DNA of 64,000 nucleotides from contig NW_004624751.1 of the NCBI RefSeq assembly GCF_000247695.1, positions 22,588,248-22,652,247 of the forward strand, read 5' to 3'. A model generated the notes under the pieces. It was not told the DNA's origin, did not search any database, and worked only from the letters and a program-made list of their open reading frames with translations. Numbering within the stretch: position 1 is the stretch's first letter; every line of letters starts with the position of its first letter. The position numbers were made by a program, and so were the translations under genes. Shown here piece by piece: positions 1 to 12,430 of the stretch. The DNA comes from Heterocephalus glaber (Eukaryota; Chordata; Mammalia; Rodentia; Bathyergidae).

Positions 1-1900
1 ACATATGCAAATCAATCAATGTAATACACTATATCAATAGAGCCAAGGACAAAAACCATATGATTATCTCCATAGATGCAGAAAAAGTATTTGACAAAAT
101 CCAACATGCATTTATGATAAAAGCCCTACAAAAAATTGAAATAGATGGTCTCTACCTCAATCTGATAAAAACCATCTACAAAAAACCAACAGCCAATATC
201 ATACTTAATGGTCAAAAACTGAAATCCTTCACACTAAAATCAGGAACAAGGCAAGGATGTCCACCATCACCACTCTTGTTCGATATAGTTTTGGAAACAT
301 TAGCCACAGCAATTAGACAAGAGAAAAAAATAAAAGGAATAAAGATAAGAAATGAAGAAGTCAAATTGTCATTATTTGCAGATGACATGATACTCTATAT
401 AGAAAACCCCAAGAACTCTACCAAAAGTCTTCTAGACTTAACAACCAAATTCAGTCAAGTAGCTGGATACAAGGTCAACAAACAAAAATCAATAGCATTC
501 TGCTACACAAACAATAGACTCACTGAGACAGAAATAGGGCAAACAATTCCTTTCACAGTAGGACCCAAAAAACTGAAATACCTAGGAATCAACCTAATGA
601 AAGAAATCAAAGACCTCTTCTCTGAAAATTATAGCACTCTGAAAAGAGAGACTGATGATGATATCAGAAAAGGGAAAGATATCCCCTGCTCCTGGGTAGG
701 AGCAATATAGTGAAAATGGTCATACTTCCAAAATTCCTATATAGATTCAATGCAGTCTCAATTGAAATCCCAGCAGCATATTTCATGGACCTTGAGAAAA
801 CAATCCAAAAATTCATTTGGAACAAGAAGAGACCCAGAATAGCAAAATCAATTCTAGGTAAAAGAGACATGGCAGGGGGCATCACAATCCCCAACTTGAA
901 ACTATACTACAAAGCTACTGTGATAAAAACAGCATGGTAATGGCAAAGAAACAGACCAGTGGAATAGATTAGAAGATCCTGAAACAACTCCAGACACACC
1001 CAGTAATCTCATCTTCAATAAAGAAGCCAAACACCCTCACTGGAGGAAAGATAGTCTCTTTAATAAATGATGCTGGAAAAATTGGGTTTCAACTCACTAA
1101 AGATTAAAACTAGACCTATATCTCTCACCATGCACTAAACTAAAATCTAAATGGATTAAGGATCTAAATATTAAAATGAAACTCTGAATCGCCGGGAACA
1201 GTGGTTAGGTAGAACTCTTGAAGAGATTGGTGTAGGAAAAGATTTTATGAACAAAACCTCAGTTGTCCATGAACTAGCACAAACAATCAACAAGTGGGAT
1301 CTCTTCTTGTTAAAAAGCAAGCTTCTGCACAGCAAGAGAAACCACCAACAGTGTCAAGAGACAACCCACAATGTGGGAAAAAATCTTCACCTGCTTTTCC
1401 TCAGACAAAGGTCTACTATCTTGAATTTATAAAGAACTTAAAAAGATCAGACCTCCCAAATTTAAAGAGCCAATCCAAAAATGGGCATCTGAAATGAAAA
1501 GATATTTCTCAGACAAAGAAGCAGAAATAGCAAATAAATATATGAAAAAGTGTTCAACATTACTGGTCATTTGAGAGATGCAAATGAAAACAACACTGAG
1601 ATTCCAGCTCACTCCAGAAAGAATGGCTACTATCAAGAAATCAACCAATAACAAATGCTGGCGGGGTTGTGGGGAAAGAGGAACCCTGCTCCATTGCTGG
1701 TGGGAGTGTAGACTGGTGCAACCACTCTGGAAATCAGTGTGGAGATACCTCAAAGAACTAGAACTGGAAGTCCCATTTGACCCAGCTAGTCCTCTGCTGG
1801 GGATCTTCCCCAAAGAGTTAAAAGAATCATACCACAGTGATATATGTGTGTCCATGTTCATAGCAGCACAATTTGTGATAGCTAAAACTTGGAAGTAGCC
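1..1900 (+). pseudogene. Broken LINE-1 ORF2 (reverse transcriptase and C-terminal domain)
   Basis: Remnant of L1 ORF2p, the endonuclease/reverse transcriptase that copies L1 RNA at the target site. An open stretch at 60-710 holds RT palm features: the F-A-D-D catalytic motif near residue 107, preceded by the G-T-R-Q-G-C-P motif. The reading frame breaks near 690-710; a second piece follows at 710-940 and a third at 1578-1898. The third contains the Cys/His/Trp-rich C-terminal segment (C-W-R-G-C-G, H-C-W-W-E-C). Several shifts and stops separate the pieces, and the endonuclease domain would lie left of the window. It cannot encode a working protein. Family assignment is firm. Confidence 0.9.
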
Positions 1901-2392
1901 CAAATGCCCATCAACTGGAGACTGGATAAAGAAAATGTGTTTTTTTAATAAAATGGAGTACTACTCAGCCATCAAAAATGAGAAATTAGAGACATTTATA
2001 GCTAAATGGATGCACATTGAGGCAATACTCTTAAGTGAAATAAACAGGACACACATGTGAAAGTACTAGTTTCTCTAGTGTGAGAAACTGAAAGTGTAAA
2101 TAAGGATTAAATGGTATAATAGATAATGTGAAATAGGAAGAAAAGGGGCAAAGGGGAAAGAGAAGTGGGAGGGGTAGGGTAAAGGAAAGAAGGGAATGAA
2201 ATTAATATGAGAAAATAAAAAAGGAAACAAAGTCTTTGTAAATAGGGGGGAATGGAGGGGTTGAAGGGGGGCCAGGGGAAGGGGGAAAAATAAGAACCAA
2301 TAGAGATTATGTAAAGGTGCAAATTTCCAATGAGCAATATCATTATATTGTATACCTAAATTGTACCAATAAAATAAAATTTAAAAAAAAAA
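1..2392 (+). mobile_element. LINE-1 element, 3' portion (cut by window edge)
   Basis: A LINE-1 in sense orientation enters from the left edge. It carries the reverse-transcriptase part of ORF2, the C-terminal cysteine-rich part of ORF2, then a short 3' UTR with a G-rich polypurine stretch (about 2135-2290), the tail segment that recurs in other copies here, and an A-rich end at about 2370-2392. The same 3' end appears inverted at 27.7 kb and 31.7 kb, so this is a locally common L1 subfamily. ORF2 is interrupted by frameshifts and stops, so the copy is dead. The part to the left of the window is unknown. Confidence 0.93.
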
Positions 2393-3478
2393 GAAATACA
2401 GACTCTATGAGTAAAGGAGATTTTCTTCTGAAGGTGGAATAATAACTAAGTGATTCCTACTATGAACTAAGTAAATTGAAATGAAAAATATATTTTAATA
2501 AAGAAGAAAACAGTTATTTCTCATTTTCATCACCTGTAGTCTTATGGCCTTAGGTCTTCTTTGTTTGTTTGAACAAGCAGAAATATTAGTTTACTTTCAG
2601 AATTTTAAAATCTACTTTCAAATTAACTAGGTGGAAAATAATCTGTGGATATAGGAGTAGGTCACACTGTGCAAAGGCCAAATGAAGGAATTACAACCCA
2701 AAGGAAATTTTTTATCATTTTGGATTCATTTAAGCTGATTTTCTTTACCAAAACAATATAATGTCCCCCTTTCCAGAGTAAGAATGGATATAATTGACTA
2801 CTAAATATAAAACAATGAATTACACTAAACAAATACAAAAGTACATGTTCATGCTATATTTTGTGATATTGCACAATCTTTAAATGGAAATAAAGTATTT
2901 TAACCAGCAATGGAAACATTCCCTATCATTTTTATATAGTTTTTCTTATCCACAACATCTATGAAATAAGGAGAGCCATTGGAAGCTGAGCCATTGAGAA
3001 ACTGAGGCAAAAACACACCTGAATATGATGACATACTCAGCCAGTTAATAAAAAGAAGCTTCAAATTCCAGGTACTTGCCTATGCCAGCACAAGTGATGT
3101 TTCCTCTAAAAATGTTTACATGTAGAGGACGGATTCAATTAAGAAAATGGAAGAAACCAGCTCTGACCCCATGAGTGATGCACATAGAAATATAAAACAT
3201 ATGAGTTTGTTTGCTATCAGTTGTATTTCAGGGGAAAAATGGGTGGGTTTGAGGCAGACTTCCTCATTAAGGGCTAACAAACCCATTCCAAAGATGACGC
3301 ATCCCTCTGTGGGGGAAAAAAAAAAAAAGGAAAAATTGTCCAAATGTGGATGGCACGTGAGTTATAAAAATGATGAATTTGGTGATGACAATGTTTCTGC
3401 TCAGGGACAAAGTAGAGCACAGCAGAGACCAGGGAATGCAATTTTAAATAAAGAAAAAAATTGAAAAAAAGTCCAATT
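2393..3478. other. Intergenic, nothing recognised
   Basis: AT-rich sequence with no coding pattern, RNA gene or repeat that I can name. Short reading frames around 3116-3464 overlap on both strands and include an A-run; they show no family motif. Confidence 0.5.
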
Positions 3479-3543
3479 TTTTTGTTGTTGTTGTTTGTTT
3501 TTTTGGTACTGGGGATTGAACTCAGGTCCTTGCGCTTGTGCAA
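3479..3543 (-). mobile_element. tRNA-derived SINE, truncated copy
   Basis: Inverted 3' half of the local tRNA-like SINE: a T-rich tail, then the complement of the GGTACC junction region and of the B-box part, ending at the 'gcgcttgtgca' segment. The A-box half is missing, so this is a 5'-truncated or deleted copy. Confidence 0.75.
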
Positions 3544-3614
3544 AAAAATCTAGTTTTTAAAAAGTCTTTCCTCATCTTCTTATCTGAACAATAGTGTTAA
3601 TAATGTTAAAAGTT

Positions 3615-3707
3615 GGGCCGGGGATTTGGCTCAGTGGTTTCACCGCCTGCTGCGCAAGCGCAAGGACCCGAGTTTGATCTCCGGTACCAAAAAAAACCAA
3701 AAAACAA
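3615..3707 (+). mobile_element. tRNA-derived SINE, full-length, with 16-bp target duplication
   Basis: Full copy of the local SINE: G-rich start, A-box-like 'ggctcagtgg', B-box-like 'gagtttgatc', 'ccggtacc' junction and an A-rich tail. It is flanked by a perfect 16-bp direct repeat (aataatgttaaaagtt at 3599-3614 and 3708-3723), the footprint of L1-driven target-primed insertion. The perfect duplication argues for a fairly recent insertion. Confidence 0.93.
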
Positions 3708-3723
3708 AATAATGTTAAAAGTT

Positions 3724-5584
3724 ACTTCACTGACAGTAAGGGCCTTGACGACAGGAACTGTATCTTACTACTATAAAAAGTTCTTTAATATCGAAAATTC
3801 ATTAAATGTTAGGCAATAGTAATTGAAGAGGAAAAGCAGAAAAGTGGGAAGAATCAAAGGAAAGAAAAACAGTATGTGTTATTTATTATTAGAGGCCTGA
3901 TTTCTGATATTGCAACAAGAAGTAAACAGGCAAAAACCAAAGACCACAGAATCTGGGAAGTTTAATCACTTAAGTGTTTGGCCTTAATTCTTAAGTCAAA
4001 AGCACTCTCCTTCTAATTAAGACAGCTGCCTTAATCAAAGCAGAGGTTTTAAGTATACATTTCAAGTGCGGCTTTGCAAACTAGCGCAGGGTTGCAATTC
4101 CTGTTGGATTCAACTGAACAGAGAGTGTGGTCAGAGCCTGAGGCTGCAGGAAAAGAAGGAGGTGGGAGCCTCAGTCAGTCCGCTGAGCCCTGCAAACCTG
4201 CCCCAGGCCCTGGTTTCTCCTTTTCCTGGACTTGCCTGCCCACCAGCACCTTGCAAGGTGAACAGAAGAACCATGGCCGTCACCTCAGGATGCCTTTCTC
4301 TCCTCCAAATCTGTTTCACACACTGCTTAGGAAATGACCAGCAGGAACTTTTGACCTCTGTAAGAAAAAAAAAATGCTCTTTCCCTGGACCAGGAAATAA
4401 ACACAACTGAAATCACTGTAGCTGTTCATAATGTCTAAAGAGGATTTGGCGCTGTAACCTTCCAGAAGGCAGAATTAGTCAGGGCTCTGGTTTTAAACAC
4501 AGGTGAGTGCACTCTGCCACAGTGTACCTGAGTGCTTTTGATGGGAATAATCCCGCTGAGTGATTGGATAAGCTAGAATAATAAGTCTACCCAATGGAGC
4601 ATTACCTTTATCAGGAAAGACAGAAGTGATCAAAAGGTTTTAGAAGCAAGGATCTGGCTCAGCAGAGGGGCCTAACAGATCCTGCAAGTCAAGGCGGGCA
4701 TGGTCTGAGATAAATGGTTGGTTAACATATGAGGAAGAAAAGAAGATTTGAACATCTATTAAGAGCTTAGAAAACGGGGTATAATGATCCAGCTAACTGT
4801 TCTGATTTAAGTAAGTCCATTTGTCTCCAGAATCCCTCAACCTCAAAATTTAGAAGCAAGAGAAAAGCAATACCAATCAATAAGAACAAAAAGAGCTGTT
4901 GATGAAATGATAGGAGACACTATATGCCAATAACATTGTAGAAGATGGAGAAACTAACAAGTTACAACAGACTTAATGGAGCCCAGAAAAGATAATTGCC
5001 TAAAGCCAAATTCCTACAGTAAACCACCTTCTCATTCAATGTGGTTCAGCTTCTCTGATCAAGCCTTACTAATACATCTGCACAACCAATTATATTGACA
5101 TCAATTAAAATATATTTGATATATTTGAAAATTAGTAGCTACCCTCCATATCTAAATAGTTCTTTTCCGGATAGTCTATTTCTCTAAAATCAATAAATAG
5201 GTTAATGAAATGCAGATGTAATCTTCATTTGCACAGTATTTTAAATGTTTCACAAAATTTGCACAAAAATGAAAGCATTTAAAAAAAAATTTTGAGGGCA
5301 AGGACTTCTCAATAAATGTCGGCAAGCTTGATGGTATGAAAGGACTATTTTGTTAGCACTTTATAATAAATAGTAGTGCTGTACTGCTGAGTTTCCTATT
5401 TGTCTATGGATAACTGGCAGATCCTTAACTTCAAACTCCATGTATGGATTTCGAAAAAGGCTTACGTGAAATGTGGGTCCTAGCTGACAGGATGTGCCAA
5501 GGACTTGATTGACAGGAATACTTCCTGGGACATGGACATGAAGCACTTCCATGAATTATGAAAACAGCAGTGGGAAAACCTCCA
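3724..5584. other. Intergenic, nothing recognised
   Basis: No supported gene or named repeat. A moderately GC-richer patch at about 4060-4400 has overlapping short frames on both strands but no recognisable protein motif and no splice context. Confidence 0.45.
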
Positions 5585-6055
5585 TTTATCGCTTCATTTA
5601 TTCATTTATTCATTCAATCTTTCATCCAAAAATATTTGAGTGCATTTGCAAAGTAGTAAACAAGATGAAGTTGTGCATCCATGCAACTAGTTGGTGATGT
5701 GGACATGAATGGATGAATAGTATAAATAACTATAAATCCATAGAGTCATAAGTGCTATGAAGACAATAAAACAGGCTAATGGAGTAAAAACTGAGTGAGT
5801 CTTAGATGTTCCTATTTTAGCTATTAGCTAAAATGGTCAGGAAAATTTCTCTGAGGACATAGCTGGTAAGATTGAGCTCCCACACAAAGATCTTAGGGAA
5901 GAGCATCCAGGCTGAGGAATCAGCAACTGTAAAGGCTCTGGTGTGGAGATGAGCCCACTTTGCTCTAGTGTGGCTGGAGCATGGATGGGGAAGGTAATGA
6001 GTGTGGACAACAGGAAAGGGCAAGACTGTACAGGGCTTTGCATCCTCTAATAACT
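5585..6055 (+). repeat. Ancient mammalian interspersed repeat (family uncertain)
   Basis: The block reads like a diverged mammal-wide repeat: an ATTCATTC-rich start, 'aagtgctatgaagacaataaa', a 'ggtcaggaaaatttctctga' stretch, then 'gtgtggctggagcatggatg' and a 'gcaagactgtacagggcttt' segment in the usual order. This pattern is common in human and dog DNA. I recognise the order but am unsure of the family name (L2-like or another old LINE). Confidence 0.5.
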
Positions 6056-6065
6056 GCTATATGTA

Positions 6066-6441
6066 TTGGGTTTTTTTCCTGACCCTATACTAAAATATCT
6101 CAGATAATTAACTTATAAGAGAAAAGGTTTATTTAGTTCATGGTTTTGGAAATTCCAATCCATGATCCAGTCATCTCTCATGCTTTGGGCCTCTGAAAAG
6201 GCAGTACATCATAGCAGGAGCCTGTGACAAAGAAAAATCATTCACCTCATCAACGAGGAAGCACAGAGGAAGAGGAGGAGACCAGGGTTGGGTACATTCC
6301 CCTTCCAGGGCATATTCCTAATGACTTGAGGACTTCCCTTGGACCCCACATCTTACTGGTTCAACACTTCCAGACAGTGCAATTCTGGGAACAATCATTT
6401 AGCACATGAACTTTGGGGACATTAACATTCAAACTATAGCA
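6066..6441 (-). mobile_element. Solo LTR, MaLR-like
   Basis: Inverted copy of the window's commonest LTR-like family. Read on the minus strand it opens with 'tgctatagtttgaatgtt', has the 'tgtccccaaag' block, and closes near the 'ttttagtatagggtcagga' end. Length (about 375 bp) and the order of landmarks match the LTRs at 36808-37179 and 38620-39013. No internal region is attached. Confidence 0.65.
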
Positions 6442-6765
6442 CTATGGTTACATTTTAATTACCTAAGAAATGTAATCTGGTATATATTGGAGGAAAAGCC
6501 CACCTAGAGGGACGAGAGGAAGAGTAAGACCAGAACAAAATCTGCCAATTCCTTGAAGGCATTCTCCACAATGGAACGAGTCTTACAAGAATTATAAAGG
6601 TCTACATCCCAGAGGACTTTGTGAATAGTTTTCCTCTTAGAGTTGTCCAAAGAAAAGGCAAAGTAACAGTCTGTGAGCATGTGACAAAGTAGTGTGGTGC
6701 CAGCCCTAACTTCACATAATTCTGCATGATAATAGGATGTTGATGCTGTGAGTTAATGAACTAAA
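6442..6765. other. Intergenic, nothing recognised
   Basis: No coding signal or named repeat seen. Confidence 0.5.
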
Positions 6766-6767
6766 GC

Positions 6768-6990
6768 AGGAGTTGGCAAAACTGTTCCTATAAAAGACCA
6801 CATAGAATATATTTTAGGCTTTGTGGGCCATGTGGTTTCTGTCACAAATGCTCAACTCGGCTACAAATAGTGTGCAAACCAATGAGCATGTTGATGTTGC
6901 ATTAAAACTTTATTTACACAGCAGGTGATGGGCCAGATTTTCTCCATGAGCTGTACTGTAGTGATGATTTTCTACATCATAACTTTCTAT
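6768..6990 (-). mobile_element. hAT-type DNA transposon fossil
   Basis: Contains 'ggagttggcaaaactgttcc', 'attttaggctttgtgggcca', 'gctcaactcggctacaa' and 'aactttatttacacagcag', the ordered landmarks of a widespread mammalian non-autonomous hAT element. Related pieces occur at 13575-13665 and 49855-50290. The exact subfamily is not assigned, and the orientation is by comparison with the remembered consensus. Confidence 0.6.
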
Positions 6991-8285
6991 CTATAATTTT
7001 AAGAGGAGAGAATAACTGATATCTTTAGCTTCTCTGCATTGTTTAGAATTGTTTTCTTGGTAAGGTAGCTAGGCCAAGAGGGAAATCTACATGCACTTCC
7101 TCACCTCTCATCAGCTTAAGGAGGCAATGAAATCTCCATTATTATGTCTGGGGCATTTTCTTATTCTTTGGAAACAATCAAGCCATTTGCTATGAATCAA
7201 AAGATAGTTATTATAAATTAAGATGTCAATGGCAGCTAGATCTCTGCAGAATAAACAAAATGACCAATGTGTGCTGGTCTCTCCAGCTCCCTGCTTCAAT
7301 AGCTAACCAGGGATATAATCAACCCACTAGGACAGTGCTCCACATGTAACAGGCCTTCTTTTGCCTGGGGATAATTACTAACTTGAACCCATTAGCACAG
7401 ATATGAAGAATGAAAGAAAAGCTGAGTATTCCTGCATCACCTTGACATAACTCTCACTGTACCTTTCACACAGAGAATCCACAAAACTCTGGTCCATGGC
7501 TAAAAACCCTGAAACCCTTCAGAAATGTTACAGCAGACACTGGGAGAAAATATGCTAAGGGTCTGACACAGTCAGTAGCATTGAATACAAGTTCCTTTCA
7601 ATAAAATCCAACAGAGAAACACACTGCCATTGTTGTCGACGTTTACCAATCCAGTAATGAGCCCAATGCAAGCCAGACTGCACTGTCTCTGCAGGATTCC
7701 CCAAGTCATCTTTCCTAGACAAAGCCCTTCCAGTTCCATATTGAAAAGGACAAGACTGTGGTGGTCAGGCAGTGGTGCTGGTAATGTGACCTGCATGGGA
7801 TTCCCAGGACCCTGTGAGGCAACATGAAGACATCCACAACAACCTGCTTTGAGCTGTCCAGAAGAACAACCGCAAGTTTTGTTATGATAGTTTTTGGTCT
7901 TCTTTGTATTCCTAGTACTGGGCTGGATGCACTAGACTAGTACTAAAGATCAAAGACTCTTCCTTCAAAGAGCCCCAGTTTGGCAGAAAATAAAAACCTC
8001 CTGGTATGCAAAGACTTGTTCTTGTTTGCATCTCTCTTCCTCTTTCAGTCTCTCCTTTCCTTCTATGATTTCAGAGGCATCTCATTGTTTAGGCACAAAT
8101 TTAGCAGGTACAAATTCCCTAAGATGAGTGTTATCATTACAGATATCTAAAATGTACCAATAAATGTTTTGCTTCAATAAATAAGTAAATAGGATTTCTG
8201 TTTGAAAAGGTTAAGGACTAATGAGCTGAGGCTTTCAACCACCATTCTTATCTGTGGCATTATTCTTATATGCTTACATTCATGT
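6991..8285. other. Intergenic, nothing recognised
   Basis: No supported gene. Short frames at 7572-7827 occupy the two strands of the same stretch and show no family motif. A weak tRNA-SINE-like trace near 7885-7960 is too decayed to call. Confidence 0.45.
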
Positions 8286-8289
8286 ATTT

Positions 8290-8860
8290 CCTTAATTTCA
8301 TTTTTATATTTCAAACCCACCCGAAACAACAGAATACAGCATACACCTGTGTAAGTCTTGCAGGCATTTACTACATTTTAACATTTTACCATATTGGCTT
8401 CAGAATTTTATTTTTTTAAAAATGTGACATTTTACTTGCAGCTACAATCTCAGTTCCCCATCTCCAGCCCCTCCAAACCCCTAGAATATTAATATCCAGA
8501 TTTTTCCTTATCATAAGTGTCACCGAGTTCTGTTATGATTGTATACAATTTATAATTTTTTTCAATATTAACATTCACATAAGTGTTCTCCCTTTAGACA
8601 TACTTTTACCACTAACTTTCTTCATTTAAAATTGTGTTGTATGATTTTTCCATGCTGATCATTATGATTTAGCTCATTCAGTTTAACTACTATATGGCCT
8701 TCCACTATCAACAGTGGTTTCTTTACCCATATCCCTATTAATGTTCATTGGAATTATTTTCCATTTTTTATAATTAGAAAAAAATACCTATATATAATAT
8801 CATCTGTATGCTTTGTTTTTTACATGTTTATCAGTCTCTTCCTTTTAAGTAAAGTTATGA
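8290..8860 (-). mobile_element. Possible old LINE-1 3' region
   Basis: The order of weak landmarks ('gcatttactacattttaac', 'ccatgctgatcattatga', 'actatatggccttccacta', 'cattggaattattttccatt') resembles the inverted 3' region of old mammalian L1 elements. Divergence is high and the boundaries are guesses. Confidence 0.3.
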
Positions 8861-11800
8861 AAAACACAGTAAAAAAGACTTTGGCGGAGAAATGGTCGAC
8901 TTACTCCTCATCCCTATGTTCACACATGTATCCATGATGAGCAACGTCTGCATCTTTCCAAACCCTGCTCCAAATTAGGGAAAACTAGTGTGCTTCCATC
9001 AGCTGTAGTTCTCTCTGAGACAGCAGCGAAGAAACCCAGCTCTCGGTGACTCTCTGTCTGAGGGTTTCTATTTTCTAAGCATTTGCCATTCCATGACAAA
9101 AGGGAGAATATCTACACTCATGGCAGAGACGTCAGCCAAGTTCTAGAACATGGCTTATGTTAGGGTTTAGAAATGAGAGTTTATTTCCAAGTTTTGTCTT
9201 CCAACCATGGTTTAAAATGGTCGATGCTGGGACCCCACATCCCAAAACATATGCCCCTTTCTGATCCTTGCCTGCTTCCCTCCAAACACAGGACCACCTC
9301 CCCTGGGGTTGGTCTGACACTTGGGGCCACAGTGACCCTGGTGGAGTAGGTCACTTCTGGGAAAGAAGTGACAGAAGCTGAGTTTTTCCTGGAAGCTGAA
9401 CTCCACACAGCTGTGGGAGACAAGTCTCCAGGGCTGCCTTTAAAGGTGAAGGCGCCTGGGGGTGCATGGGAAGGGAGAGATGTGATGCTGAATAGTTATC
9501 CTAACTTTTTTAAATGAGAAATTTGGAGTTTTTATGGTAAGATTTTTTTTAAAAGGAGAAGCATATATTTTGCAATAGAACTAGAATCAGGAGCATATAT
9601 CTCTTGTAAACATGTCGTTGGGGTGAGATTACTCCTCTCCAGAATTTGACCCTCTTCCTCTTCACAATCTACTCTACATGGTCCAGGCCCAGTCCAGGCA
9701 CAGAGTCCTCTCTGCTCTTGCAGTTCCGCTCCCCTGAGTCCACTCCTTGTACACCTAAGCAGCCTGCAGGCTGACTATACCTTTCTGTAGGTCCTGGCAA
9801 CCAAAAGAAAAAAAAAAATGATGCCAAGCTGAAGTTCTGTCACCTATCCCTCCCAGAGCCAAGGCATTCAGTGGTATCTGCAGCCCACTACTCTTCAGAT
9901 TCAGAATGAGATCCTCACCAATATACATTTTCCGTTCCTCGGTTTCCTGACCTGCCTTCACTTTATGTTGGACACTTTTTCCATCTAAATGCGTCTAACA
10001 GCCCACCATGCTGGCCTCTTTCTAGCTGTAAGGCTTTATCCAAAACAACTTATCGACCAACTACCTTGTCTACCAATTCAAGGTCAACAACAGTGTCAAC
10101 AATTACTTATGATTTAGTTCATACAAAAAGTTTGGGTGTGTCTCACAGATAGCAGGCATCATGACAGGTTCTGGTTTTAAGGGGTGCAGTCTGTTGAGGG
10201 AGGCAACCAATAGGCATCTACAATATTGAGGTGCTGTAAGACACACAAGCCACAGGAGAGACTCTCCAGAGATCTTGGTGACACTGAAGCAGGGGATGGA
10301 GACAAGGAATGGGCTGTGGGAACTGCATTTTGGGAACAAGTAGCTCAGAGGAGTTATAGGGCCAGAAGACCTGCAGAGGACCAAAGGCCAGAGAAAGCAA
10401 GAAAACTCTCCAAACTAGTTCCTCGGTAATAAGAAAAAATATGAAATTCACTTAAATGGTTGCATTCAACACATTTGATGCCACTTTAAAATGGAGAAAC
10501 ATGATCCAATCAACCCAACAAAATAATTAGAAACAAATATGCACTTAGGTCCAGCATTGTAACCTGTGAGAATAGGAGCCCAACTAAAACAAATGGCAGG
10601 AAATTTGTTCCCTATCTAACTAAACTATGTGGGCCCTGCTGCCTGTTTCTTTTCTATTGAGTCACAGAGAGGTGTCAACACAGATCACAATTTTAAGGTG
10701 AGAAATGAGAATAGAAGTGAGAAGCAGGGATCCAAAATAGCTTATTTCCTTCCTGCATTCATAATTAGATTTAAGCCTGGAAAGCCCCAACAGGCTCAGA
10801 ACATGTAATTAAGACAGCTTCATTTTGTTGTTGTGGGTTGGAAAGCCTCTCCCAAGTACCTCAGTCTAAAGATAATAGAAAAACATGCCAATGCTCCGCA
10901 GGGCAAGACTTCCTCTTGCACTCTGGCTAAGAGAGTTGTAGCCACTCACAAAAGTGACACTGCATGAGCCATCAGTTAGCACATGTGGCAAGAAGCCTGG
11001 TGAAGGACTAGTTCAGGGCAGAAATTCAGAGAGAACTTACAAGGAATCAGAGGCAGCATTAAATGTTTATGATTGTCTCATCCTCAGGGCTCCTGGGTAT
11101 TGGGACTCACCTGGACCGTGGAGGTGAGGACATATGTCAGAGATGCACAGAGAGGACAGAAAAGGAAAAAAATCCAAGAAAGAAGCTTGGGACAAAAGAA
11201 AAATTCAACTAGTTCTCTTGGATCAGACACAAAATAAATCTCAGCTCTTTGGGGTTTGACAGGATTTTTTAATTGCTAGGCATAAACTACTTTGCTTATA
11301 CCAGCACTCCATAAAAATACGCTTCCCAGAATTTCTGCTCACTAGAAAACTTTCAAGCAAATATTAACCCTCTTATACCTTGGACACATGCTGCCCTCTT
11401 GAGGACTGTACTGGTACTGCTGATTGCCTTAGAATTTAAATTTTCAAAGATTTACCCAGCTGTCCCTATAATTTATTTATTAATTTATTAAGAAACTATT
11501 TTTGCATAATTATATTTGTGGTTTTCCTATAAAGAAGGTGATTCCACATTACTAAGACAAAAATTGTCCATTAAGACTGTTTCCTAAATCATGGGTCATG
11601 AAATTCATGAGTCATAGCCAGCTTTTTAAAGAAACGATATAAAATAGAACAGAAATGATAAGTAGAAAATATTAGAAAGGATCACACATTCTTAGCAAGA
11701 GCTGTGTGCATCAAGAAGTGATCATTGTGGACTATGGCGGTGTGAGACTTGGATGATGGGACAGTGTGAACACACACCTCAGCCAGGAACTGTCATTTGA

Positions 11801-11955
11801 CCTTTTCTTCCCTGGGCTCTCATTCGGTTTGCTGGCAGGATAGTTCCTCTGACCACCAACACGACAGGAGGATTCTAGGATGGCACCACAGGATTCGTGC
11901 ATCCTAGTGCACACATTTTGTGCAGTTCCCTCCTCTTCAATGCTGACCACCTGTG
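8861..11955. other. Intergenic, nothing recognised
   Basis: About 3 kb without a supported gene. Several overlapping short frames at 9132-9423 and 10103-10451 occur on both strands with no domain or splice context. Some of this may be old repeat, but I cannot name it. Confidence 0.45.
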
Positions 11956-12119
11956 TGCATATTCCTTACTCCTGGGATCAGGTTGCTACTCTGTTGGCTT
12001 TGAGTTAGTCTAGAGAGTTATTCTCTCCGGTTAAATCAGTTAAATCTAAACAAGTCAGACACTAAAAAGAGCCCATACTCTCCGGAGTTTTGAAGCACAG
12101 AGCACAAGGAAAGGGCTGT

Positions 12120-12430
12120 GGGACAAGGTATTGCTGGTGTGGAGGAGCTGGGCCAGGCCCCAGCCTGACCGTGGGCAGCACAGAGGCCTCAGTCCTGCCT
12201 CTCAAGGACCTGAATTTTGCCAAGAGCATGAGTTAATTTGGGAGACCCCAGCTCCAGGGAGGAAGGCAGCTTCTCCACCACCTTGATTTCAGCCTTCTAA
12301 GAAGCCAGGTAGAGAATCCAGTTCACGGCAGATCAGACGCCAGACCTGTAAAAACCGTAAGATAATAAATTTGTGTTGTACTAGATTTGTGGTAATTTGT
12401 TATGCAACAAAGGAAAACCAATATGGATAG
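12120..12430 (+). mobile_element. MLT1-like solo LTR, 3' part
   Basis: Ends with the characteristic MLT1 segment: 'ataataaatttgtgttgt', 'tttgtggtaatttgttatgc' and 'aaaggaaaaccaatatgg'. Upstream are the 'agccttctaagaagcc' and 'agaccccagctccag' blocks also usual in MLT1. This is a mammal-wide ERVL-MaLR LTR. The left boundary is not visible; it may start near 11960. Confidence 0.65.

Noticed and set aside
3615..3707. tRNA gene-like A and B boxes
   Set aside because: Same pattern in at least nine places with A-tails and target duplications, so these are SINEs, not tRNA genes.
6066..6441. LTR-like family as a hAT transposon (URR1-like)
   Set aside because: The copies at 36808 and 38620 flank a MaLR internal region in the same direction, which fits LTRs rather than a DNA transposon.
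10103..10451. Three overlapping frames on both strands
   Set aside because: No domain, no codon bias visible by eye, and mutually exclusive frames.
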